Source of the DNA: Balneolales bacterium
Lineage (GTDB): Bacteria > Bacteroidota > Rhodothermia > Balneolales > Natronogracilivirgulaceae
Reading direction: 5' to 3'
Assembly: GCA_007120555.1 (NCBI GenBank)
Contig: SKNL01000223.1
Coordinates: 1-7,269, forward strand
Length of the DNA: 7,269 nt
Shown: in pieces, positions 1-5,482 of the stretch
Layout: every line of letters starts with the position of its first letter
Position numbering within the stretch: position 1 is the stretch's first letter
The notes under the pieces: generated by a model
What the model saw: the letters and a program-made list of their open reading frames with translations, nothing else
Database searches by the model: none
Told to the model about the DNA's origin: nothing
Position numbers and translations under genes: made by a program

Positions 1-1068
1 TTCGACCACTATGCCGGAATTGGCCGTGGACCGGGCGCGGCGCGACGAGGACCAGCCGTTGGTGACGATCTCACCCGGACTGGTGGCGCACGGGGCGATT
101 ACCCCGCCCGGACACATGCAGAAGCTGTACACTCCGCGTCCACCCACCTGCCGCACAATGCTGTACGCCGCCGGCGGCAGATACGGCCCCCGGTCCTCGC
201 ACGAATACTGGATGCGGTCGATGAGTTGCTGCGCATGCTCCACGCGCACGCCGATGGCCAGCGGCTTGAGTTCAATGGCAATGCCGAGCCGGTGCAGCAG
301 CCGGAACAGGTCGCGGGCGGAATGGCCGGCTGCCAGTATGACACGGTCGCTCCGGAAGACATCGCCATTCCGGATGCGCACCCCCTTGATTCGGTCACCT
401 TCCAGAAGAAAATCGGTGACCCGGGACTCGAAATGGATCTCGCCGCCGTGGGTGCGGATGCACTCACGCATTGCGGCGATGATGCCCGGAAGCTTATTGG
501 TGCCGATGTGCGGATGCGCATCCACCAGGATGTCCGGCGTGGCCCCGAAGCCGACCAGCAGCTCCAGTATGCGCCGCACATCGCCTCGTTTTTTGACCCG
601 CGTGTACAGCTTGCCGTCCGAGTAGGTACCCGCGCCGCCTTCGCCAAAGCAGTAGTTGGAATCCTCGTCGACGATGTGGTCCACGTTCAGCGCCTTGATG
701 TCGCGGATGCGCGCCTTGACATCCTTGCCCCGTTCCAGGATGACCGGCTTCCAGCCCAGCTCTATCAGCCGGAGGGCGGCAAAGAGTCCGGCCGGACCTG
801 CGCCTATGATGATCACCTCCCTGCCACCGGAAACGTTCGGATAGTAGGGCAGCTGCGGTTTTTCCGGCTGATAGGGCTCGTTGACATACACCATCACCTT
901 CAGGTTCACCTTCACCCGGCGGCCGCGCGCATCGACCGAACGGCGCAGGATCTCCACATGGCGGATCTCATCGGGATCGACTTTGGCCGCCGCGGATACC
1001 TGCCGCCGCAATTTGTCCGGTTCCCCGGCCACATCCGGCGGGACGATCAGTTGTATCTCCTTCCGCAT
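1..1068 (-). CDS. FAD-dependent dehydrogenase, COG2509 type (3' end outside window)
   Basis: The frame is open for 356 codons from an ATG at 1068 to the window edge, so the C-terminal part is missing (homologues are usually about 520-540 residues). Residues 1-76 form an N-terminal region typical of this family. A Rossmann FAD-binding loop GAGPAG lies at residues 89-94, followed by LERGKDVKAR. The family signatures FGEGGAGTYSDGKL (141-154), HPHIGTNK (185-192), LAAGHSARD (245-253) and CMCPGG (317-322) follow, and TNG...ANSGIVV ends the visible part. The family comprises cytosolic flavoproteins of uncertain substrate; assigning a reaction would be a guess. An in-frame TAA ten codons upstream leaves the ATG at 1068 as the first sensible start. 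Only a weak purine stretch (GGAAATAA) precedes it. The gene is divergent from the Smr gene. Family identity is firm; function is not. Confidence 0.93.
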   Translation of the reverse strand, partial: MRKEIQLIVPPDVAGEPDKLRRQVSAAAKVDPDEIRHVEILRRSVDARGRRVKVNLKVMVYVNEPYQPEKPQLPYYPNVSGGREVIIIGAGPAGLFAALRLIELGWKPVILERGKDVKARIRDIKALNVDHIVDEDSNYCFGEGGAGTYSDGKLYTRVKKRGDVRRILELLVGFGATPDILVDAHPHIGTNKLPGIIAAMRECIRTHGGEIHFESRVTDFLLEGDRIKGVRIRNGDVFRSDRVILAAGHSARDLFRLLHRLGIAIELKPLAIGVRVEHAQQLIDRIQYSCEDRGPYLPPAAYSIVRQVGGRGVYSFCMCPGGVIAPCATSPGEIVTNGWSSSRRARSTANSGIVVE

Positions 1069-1110
1069 GGCAATTATTTCCAGCTTTGACTCTTTTTTAA
1101 CCGCTTAATC

Positions 1111-1143
1111 CCATCTGGCCTGCCTGCTTCCATCTGGCCTGCC
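1111..1143. repeat. 14-bp direct repeat, two copies
   Basis: CCATCTGGCCTGCC occurs at 1111-1124 and again at 1130-1143, separated by TGCTT, giving a 19-base period. It lies 43 bases upstream of the flavoprotein ATG (minus strand), where a regulator could bind, but it could equally be a slippage duplication. Both copies are identical. Confidence 0.75.
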
Positions 1144-1345
1144 AGGCTGCAATTCTGCCTTGAAAAACGGTCTGTTTTATTGGAAACGAAAGATACGCGA
1201 TTTGCCGTGCAAGAGGCACGTTATTTCCTGGCCGTTATCCTGAAACGGGCGGTCATCCTGATTCCCGGTAATTTCGCCGGCAAGGCGTGCGTTTTTATAG
1301 TTACATGTGTTTATATTTGATATTTAACTTCGTGACCTACGGTTC

Positions 1346-1430
1346 TGACGTCACATGCAGTGTCCATGACGGTCATAATCATGCTTCTGTGTGACGGGAA
1401 GCCGTCATGACCATTTCATTTTGCTATAAT
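1346..1430 (+). promoter_or_regulatory. TGACG-element cluster and TATAAT box upstream of Smr gene
   Basis: TGACGTCA, a perfect palindrome, is at 1346-1353. TGACGG is at 1367-1372 and 1392-1397, and its complement CCGTCA is at 1402-1407. CATGACGG (1365-1372) and CCGTCATG (1402-1409) form an 8-bp inverted repeat. A perfect TATAAT is at 1425-1430, about 80 bases before the Smr start, but no good -35 box lies 16-18 bases upstream of it. That pattern suits either an operator next to an activator-dependent promoter or chance. No regulator family can be assigned. Confidence 0.35.
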
Positions 1431-1510
1431 CCCACGTCGCGCGACTATCGGCTGAACATGCTTGTCCTGCCGTTGGCCGGGAAACCGATCTGACACCCCA
1501 TCCAACAGAA

Positions 1511-1999
1511 ATGAATATTTGCAGCGTCTGCGGAAATGAATTTAAAGGATCGACGGCCTCATGTCCCTATTGCGGGTCACCGGCCGGCGCGGGTTCGGTG
1601 CAGACAAACCCGTTTGCAACGCCACCAGGATTCAAAAAGGCGAAGAAGGCGGGTGGACAAAAGATCGTAACCGTCAATATTGAATCGGGGATGCCGGATG
1701 TGGCCCAGGCAATGGTGCAGCTCGACTTGAAACTGAGCGTGGCGCGCCAGCAGGGAGTGGCGTTAGTCAAGGTGATTCACGGCTGGGGCTCCACCGGTGC
1801 CGGCGGGCGCATCAAAGCCGCTTTGCCACAGCATCTTGCGGACCTCAGGCGCCGCCGTGTCATCCGGGGATTCGTTGCGGGCGATCAGTTTGCCGTATCC
1901 ACCCGGCAGGGCGCCAATCTCATCTCGAAATTCCCGGAACTCAAAAACTCGATGCACACCGATCGAAAAAACGCAGGTATCACCTTTGTGGAACTGTGA
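1511..1999 (+). CDS. Zinc-ribbon / Smr-domain protein
   Basis: This 162-residue soluble protein has two parts. The N-terminus carries a zinc ribbon with CxxC pairs at Cys4/Cys7 and Cys18/Cys21. After a basic Pro/Gly/Lys linker (about 31-50), an Smr (MutS2 C-terminal-like) domain runs from about residue 51, with the nucleic-acid-binding loop HGWGSTGAGG at 90-99. The tail, including FPELKN (141-146) and NAGITFVEL (154-162), resembles a stand-alone Smr subgroup. The usual early LDLHG motif of Smr domains reads VNIESG here (55-60). Smr domains bind or cut nucleic acids, in some families acting on ribosome-collision mRNAs or branched DNA; which applies here is unknown. The ATG at 1511 has no Shine-Dalgarno; the leader is A-rich (CCAACAGAA). 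It is a lone transcription unit convergent with the DUF3267 gene, 125 bases away. Confidence 0.85.
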   Translation: MNICSVCGNEFKGSTASCPYCGSPAGAGSVQTNPFATPPGFKKAKKAGGQKIVTVNIESGMPDVAQAMVQLDLKLSVARQQGVALVKVIHGWGSTGAGGRIKAALPQHLADLRRRRVIRGFVAGDQFAVSTRQGANLISKFPELKNSMHTDRKNAGITFVEL

Positions 2000-2098
2000 G
2001 TCATCGGCGGCTCCCTGGTTCAAGCACTGTTGCAATTCTTTTCCGGCCCGATCATACCCAGTTTTAGAAGCATTCGGCGACGCCTTGATGTTGACGGG

Positions 2099-2122
2099 AA
2101 AAATTGCCGGCTGCCTGACGGC
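2099..2122 (-). terminator. Probable intrinsic terminator of DUF3267 gene
   Basis: Read on the minus strand, GCCG pairs with CGGC (2119-2122 with 2106-2109). One inner C-G pair follows a mismatch, the loop is five bases, and AATTTTT comes straight after. The hairpin begins two bases past the DUF3267 stop codon. The stem is short, so this is a modest call. Confidence 0.45.
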
Positions 2123-2124
2123 GC

Positions 2125-2712
2125 TCAACCCCCATCCGCCTGGATATAGAACCCCATCTCCTCCGGATGATCGGAAACCAGCAGGTTTTTGTCGAGCCGG
2201 GCGAGCTGGAACAGGGCGATTATGTCGCCTCCGGCCGCCCAGGTGAAAAACAGGCCGAAGAACATGAGCGTACCGCTGCCGGTGATGATGGCTGCGGCAA
2301 CGGGCAACAGGCCCAGGACCACGAGCGGGAGTCCGGCCCCGAAAGCATAGTGCGGCACCTTCAGGGGCTCTTTGCAGTGGCAGTAGGGCGTAAGGAACTG
2401 CCATTTGAACCCGAATTTGACGGATCGCAGGCCGTTTGGGGTGAACAGTGCCCATCCGGCTCCGTGCAGCACTTCATGCACAACCACTCCCGGGATCACC
2501 ACCAGCACCAGGTATTCCCACCGCAGGAACCGGGTGACATCCAACGGCCCGTATCCCCACAGCAGGATGAACGGCGCTGCCAGCAAGATGGTGACCGGCG
2601 GGATCAGCGCCAGGGCGATGAGGTTGACCTTCCACAGGCTCATGGTCTGTTCGGTAACGTGTGCGTTTGCAGACGCCTGGTCTGTTGCATCTGTGTCGAT
2701 GTCTGATTTCAT
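2125..2712 (-). CDS. DUF3267 family membrane zincin metalloprotease
   Basis: This is an integral membrane protein of 195 residues from the chosen ATG. After a polar, acidic N-terminal stretch (1-27) there are four hydrophobic segments: about 29-52, 66-90, 123-145 and 149-170. The second carries HEVLH (79-83), the zinc-binding HExxH motif, and the C-terminal part contains AAGGD (159-163), whose Asp163 could be a further ligand. Other family-like stretches are YCHCKEPLKV (110-119) and SDHPEEMGFYI (180-190). DUF3267 proteins are putative zincin peptidases; substrates are mostly unknown, so the role here is unassigned. Starts at 2748 (ATG) and 2766 (TTG) are also in frame; 2712 was preferred as the ATG closest to the conserved part, but no ribosome site decides it. 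The gene is divergent from the MazG-like gene. Confidence 0.85.
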   Translation of the reverse strand: MKSDIDTDATDQASANAHVTEQTMSLWKVNLIALALIPPVTILLAAPFILLWGYGPLDVTRFLRWEYLVLVVIPGVVVHEVLHGAGWALFTPNGLRSVKFGFKWQFLTPYCHCKEPLKVPHYAFGAGLPLVVLGLLPVAAAIITGSGTLMFFGLFFTWAAGGDIIALFQLARLDKNLLVSDHPEEMGFYIQADGG

Positions 2713-2801
2713 TGTTGCAGGGTGTTCATTGGTTTGCCAAGCGATCATGGTTATCCCGATAATCAAGGCGGAGTGAAAATCATTCCGATTTCAGCATCTT
2801 C

Positions 2802-2830
2802 TTTACCCGCTCTGTTCGGTTTTGTATTAT
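2802..2830 (+). promoter_or_regulatory. Candidate promoter of MazG-like gene
   Basis: TTTACC (2802-2807) and TATTAT (2825-2830) are 17 bases apart, with 4 of 6 and 5 of 6 matches to the sigma-70 consensus. A start near 2837 would give a leader of about 43 bases. The region is AT-rich and lies between divergent genes. It does not match the TAnnTTTG element of Bacteroidota promoters, so confidence is low. Confidence 0.3.
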
Positions 2831-2879
2831 AACTTGAAATTCCTGATTACACCAGGCAGCCATGAGCAATACCAGGTAA

Positions 2880-3263
2880 ATGAAACCATCCGCTAAAAAA
2901 GATACCGAACCAAACGGCCCTGACATGCCGGCTAACTCCGGGATCGACGCGCTGACGCGTGAGCTGATCGCCTTTCGCGACGAACGCGACTGGAAGCAGT
3001 TCCACAATGCAAAGGATCTGGCCATTGCCGCCAGCATAGAGGCCAGCGAACTTCTGGAGCTGTTTTTGTGGAAATCACCGGAGGATGCGGACCGGGACAA
3101 GATCCGGAGCGAGCTGGCCGATCTGTTTATGTACTGCCTGCTGCTCGCACATGAACAGGAGTTGGATGTCGCCGCCATCATCCGGGAAAAGGTCGCCGAA
3201 AACCGCGCCAAATACCCCGTCTCCAAAGCCCGGGGGAATGCCAGAAAGTATACGGAATTGTGA
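2880..3263 (+). CDS. MazG-like nucleotide pyrophosphohydrolase
   Basis: This 127-residue all-alpha protein belongs to the MazG-like/dCTPP1 (RS21-C6) superfamily, which hydrolyses (d)NTPs to the monophosphate and pyrophosphate, mainly for nucleotide-pool cleaning in the cytosol. Visible signatures are FRDERDWKQFH (32-42), the metal-binding pair E54-x-x-E57 and E78-x-x-D81, and the C-terminal KYPVSKARGNARKYTEL (111-127), which is characteristic of this small single-domain subgroup. All expected metal ligands are present. The first 20 residues are polar and not conserved in kind. An alternative ATG at 2925 (Met16) would give 112 residues, nearer to typical homologues. The ATG at 2880 is preceded by CCAGGTAA, only a partial Shine-Dalgarno. 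The rhlE-like gene follows on the same strand after 127 AT-rich bases containing a hairpin. The exact nucleotide preference cannot be read from sequence. Confidence 0.9.
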   Translation: MKPSAKKDTEPNGPDMPANSGIDALTRELIAFRDERDWKQFHNAKDLAIAASIEASELLELFLWKSPEDADRDKIRSELADLFMYCLLLAHEQELDVAAIIREKVAENRAKYPVSKARGNARKYTEL

Positions 3264-3337
3264 TTATACGACGGCACCCCATGTCAATTTTATCTTTTTA
3301 TTGATTTTATCCGTATATTGGGACTTACAGTTTTTTT

Positions 3338-3380
3338 ATGGCCCGGCTGTATCAATTATACAGCGGGCCATTTTCGTTTT
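3338..3380 (+). terminator. Strong hairpin with U-tract: mazG terminator or rhlE leader attenuator
   Basis: Bases 3338-3352 pair with 3358-3371 in a 14-bp stem with one bulged G (3345) and a five-base loop, CAATT. TTTTCGTTTT follows (3371-3380). On sequence this is a good rho-independent terminator for the MazG-like gene, 75 bases past its stop codon. Only 19 bases separate it from the helicase ATG, so a helicase transcript must either begin right there or contain the hairpin. The latter would make it a regulatory leader structure. The reverse strand lacks a U-tract after the stem, so it is not bidirectional. A 14-codon frame, MARLYQLYSGPFSF, covers it exactly (3338-3382). Confidence 0.7.
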
Positions 3381-3390
3381 AATACCATAT

Positions 3391-4752
3391 ATGTCTTTTA
3401 CATCACTAGCACTATCAGAACCCATCCTCAGAGCATTATCAGAAGAAGGTTACAGCAAACCAACCCCCATCCAGTCACAATCCATACCTGTCGTCCTTGA
3501 AGGGAAAGATCTTCTTGGCGCGGCACAGACCGGAACCGGTAAAACAGCCGCTTTTGCAATCCCGATCCTCCAGCTGCTCAGCAGTGAGGTCAGCCATTCC
3601 GGACGCAATGGCACTCCCGGGAATAAAACTGCGGCGGGACAACAATTTTATTCGAACAAGCGCCGCAAATCAGTCAAGCCCATCCGAAGCCTGATCGTCA
3701 CTCCCACGCGGGAGCTGGCCATCCAGATCGATGAAAGTTTTAAAAGTTACGGCAGGCACACCGGCCTGACCAGCGCCGTCGTGTTCGGCGGTGTCAATCA
3801 AAACGGCCAGGTTGCCAGGCTTGGGCGCGGGGTGGATATCCTCATTGCCACACCCGGACGCCTGCTCGACCTTATGAATCAGGGCCACATCTCCCTGGAA
3901 CACATTCAGATTTTTGTACTCGACGAGGCCGACCGCATGCTGGATATGGGATTCATCCACGATGTCCGCAAACTGCTGGCCGCCCTGCCCCGCAAACGCC
4001 AGTCGCTCTTCTTTTCGGCGACAATGCCACCCGAAATCGTGAAATTGTCGCAAACAATTCTCCACAATCCGGTCAAGGTGCAGATCACCCCTGAGTCGCC
4101 AACAGTAGATGCCATTCGGCAAAGCCTGTTCTTCGTCGATAAAGGCAACAAAAAGAACCTCCTGGTGGATATGCTGAAGGATGAGGGGATTGCATCCGCA
4201 CTCGTCTTCACCCGCACCAAGCACGGGGCCAACAAGGTTGTCAAGATCCTGCAGAGCAGCAATATTGAAGCCGAGGCCATACACGGGAACAAATCACAGA
4301 GCGCCCGCCAGCAAGCCCTGGGCAATTTCAAGAATGGGATGACGCGTGTACTCGTGGCTACCGATATCGCGGCCCGCGGCATTGATGTTGATGAGCTGCA
4401 GTACGTGATCAACTATGAAATGCCGAATATTCCCGAGACGTATATCCATCGCATCGGCCGGACCGGCCGGGCGGGACTGAACGGAACAGCCCTGTCATTT
4501 TGCGACGCACAGGAAAAAACGTACCTGCGTGATATTGAGAAACTCATCGGCAAGAAGCTGCCCGTGGTCGATGGACATGACTACCCGCTGGTTGACCACA
4601 ATCCGCCCGAACCGGAAAAACAGCAGCAGCGACAGCCGCGCAAATTTCGCAGCAGCAACGGGCCGGCTTCCGGATCCAGCAGGAACGGCGCAAAAATGAA
4701 ATCCGCCGCCAAGCGCAGGAACGGCGCGAAATATCATGCCGTCCGATCTTAA
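3391..4752 (+). CDS. rhlE: DEAD-box ATP-dependent RNA helicase, RhlE type
   Basis: This 453-residue cytosolic RNA helicase unwinds short RNA duplexes using ATP; relatives act in RNA turnover, ribosome assembly and cold adaptation. All motifs are present and intact: upstream Phe3 with PTPIQ (24-28, Q motif), AQTGTGKT (45-52, motif I), PTRELA (105-110, Ia), TPGR (154-157, Ib), DEAD (178-181, II), SAT (209-211, III), VFTRTKHGAN (272-281, IV), ARGID (328-332, V) and HRIGRTGR (353-360, VI). DEADRMLDMGFIHD and FTRTKHGAN point to RhlE rather than DeaD or SrmB. Residues 64-97, between motifs I and Ia, form a polar Ser/Gly/Lys insert about 20 residues longer than in E. coli RhlE. The tail (403-453) is basic and low complexity, a likely RNA-binding extension. 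The frame is open further upstream to 3085, overlapping the MazG-like gene, but homology begins at the 3391 ATG. No Shine-Dalgarno precedes it. The stop codon overlaps that of the oxidoreductase pseudogene. Confidence 0.95.
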   Translation: MSFTSLALSEPILRALSEEGYSKPTPIQSQSIPVVLEGKDLLGAAQTGTGKTAAFAIPILQLLSSEVSHSGRNGTPGNKTAAGQQFYSNKRRKSVKPIRSLIVTPTRELAIQIDESFKSYGRHTGLTSAVVFGGVNQNGQVARLGRGVDILIATPGRLLDLMNQGHISLEHIQIFVLDEADRMLDMGFIHDVRKLLAALPRKRQSLFFSATMPPEIVKLSQTILHNPVKVQITPESPTVDAIRQSLFFVDKGNKKNLLVDMLKDEGIASALVFTRTKHGANKVVKILQSSNIEAEAIHGNKSQSARQQALGNFKNGMTRVLVATDIAARGIDVDELQYVINYEMPNIPETYIHRIGRTGRAGLNGTALSFCDAQEKTYLRDIEKLIGKKLPVVDGHDYPLVDHNPPEPEKQQQRQPRKFRSSNGPASGSSRNGAKMKSAAKRRNGAKYHAVRS

Positions 4753-5316
4753 ATTTCAGGCTTGAACTCCGGTTCGGCACCCCATCCCGGTTCGGCCGGA
4801 GAACGCCCATCCTTCAGCTCGTCTTCCTGCGGATCCATCCCATATTTGACAAAAGACCCGTTTGTTCCATGCAACAGAAACCTTGGAGTCTCTGCACGCA
4901 CCAGCATGCCTGACTTCAAGGTCACTTTCAAACTGTCATAGTGCAGGATCAGTTCAAAATTATCATCCGTGAGCGCATCATCTCTCTGAGATCTGATATC
5001 AGCTGTTACCATTTGCGGCGGACCAAACAGCACCAAAGCCTGATCGATCAGATGGGGACCGAGATCAAAGAAATTACCGCTGCCCTCTCCCGGATTTTCC
5101 CGCCAGGAATTCGGTTTCCGTTTCTTCCGGAATCGGTCGAAGTGCGTCTGTTTCCCGGACCACATCCACACCCGGAATGTGCTCCCGTGACTCCTCCCGA
5201 TAACGTTCCACTACTTTAGTGATGCGAAATTCGGGGATGGTCAAAATGACAGGCGCATGAAAAACACGCGCGGACATGCCAAAACCGATGATTGATGTCC
5301 TGATTTCATCAGTCAT
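4749..5316 (-). pseudogene. Gfo/Idh/MocA oxidoreductase remnant (YdgJ/IolW-like), internally deleted and 3'-truncated
   Basis: Two minus-strand frames carry pieces of one NAD(P)-dependent oxidoreductase. From the ATG at 5316, one frame gives the Rossmann start: SIIGFGMSARVFHAP, then ITKVVERYREESRE and VDVVRETDAL. From about 5150 to 4749 a different frame gives the mid-protein: THFDRFRKKRKPNSWRE, GEGSGNFFDLGPHLIDQA, LVLFG, LKVTLKSGMLVRAETPRF, LLHGTNGSFVKYGMDPQE, then a stop after WGAEPEFKPEI. Compared with E. coli YdgJ (about 346 residues), roughly 90 residues are missing at the join, including the catalytic-lysine (E/D)KP motif. About 70 more are missing at the C-terminus. The join falls at about 5138-5150, where ACGCACTT suits both flanks. 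Without the catalytic segment, and out of frame, it cannot encode a working enzyme. A sequencing or assembly error could explain a frameshift but not the missing segments. It follows the DUF5916 gene on the same strand. Confidence 0.88.
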
Positions 5317-5401
5317 TGCTTTACCATTTATAATGATTTTTTATGATGGCCGGACAATCAATATACAAGGCATAAGAATTATTGTGGAAATAAGATTCCC
5401 G

Positions 5402-5430
5402 GCAGCGACTACCCGCAGCGACTACCCGCA
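5402..5430. repeat. 13-bp tandem duplication with adjacent palindrome
   Basis: GCAGCGACTACCC occurs at 5402-5414 and directly again at 5415-5427, followed by GCA of a third unit. A 10-bp perfect palindrome, CCGCATGCGG, begins at 5426 and ends at 5435. The site lies in the 166-base gap between the DUF5916 stop and the oxidoreductase remnant. No U-tract follows, so it is not a terminator. It is probably a simple slippage duplication. Confidence 0.7.
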
Positions 5431-5482
5431 TGCGGCACCTTGGATAGCAGCACGCAATTGAAGTTGAATAAATGCGCAAGAA

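Larger units (their letters stand above)
1069..1510. other. Divergent intergenic region between flavoprotein and Smr genes
   Basis: This 442-base stretch has no credible protein-coding frame and separates two divergently transcribed genes, so it should hold both promoters. It contains a 14-bp direct repeat near the flavoprotein start. There is a TATATTTG box at 1312-1319 that fits the Bacteroidota TAnnTTTG promoter element but has no clear partner about 20 bases upstream. A group of TGACG elements and a TATAAT box lie nearer the Smr gene. Two weak GC hairpins (1206-1220 and 1275-1287) are too short to call terminators. No RNA gene was recognised. Confidence 0.6.

Noticed and set aside
226..1089. 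Plus-strand 287-codon open frame
   Set aside because: It is the antisense shadow of the flavoprotein, whose minus-strand frame carries unmistakable FAD-binding and family motifs across the whole stretch.
1206..1220. CGTGC/GCACG hairpin followed by TTATTT
   Set aside because: A five-base stem without a continuous U-tract, placed between divergent genes where no terminator is needed.
1275..1296. CGCC/GGCG hairpin with nearby TTTTT
   Set aside because: The stem is only four pairs and is separated from the T run; too weak to call.
1763..2455. Minus-strand 230-codon open frame spanning the Smr 3' end and part of the DUF3267 gene
   Set aside because: It shows no recognisable domain, and it overlaps two well-supported genes in another frame or strand.
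3314..3320. TATATTG as an rhlE promoter element
   Set aside because: It is a near match to TAnnTTTG, but no acceptable -33 or -35 element was found at the right distance in this very AT-rich stretch.
3085..3390. Upstream extension of the helicase frame
   Set aside because: The extra 102 codons overlap the MazG-like gene in another frame and read through the hairpin. Helicase homology (MSFTSLALSEP) starts at 3391.
3670..4284. Minus-strand 204-codon frame under the helicase
   Set aside because: It is antisense to motifs Ia-IV of the helicase and has no domain of its own.
5074..5316. Programmed frameshift joining the two oxidoreductase frames
   Set aside because: Shifting frame would join the pieces, but about 90 essential residues, including the catalytic motif, would still be missing. 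No slippery sequence with a downstream structure is evident at the join.
5317..5482. Promoter search upstream of the oxidoreductase remnant
   Set aside because: Pairs such as TTGTAT and CATAAA at 17 bases match the consensus too poorly (3 and 4 of 6) in AT-rich DNA to be reported.
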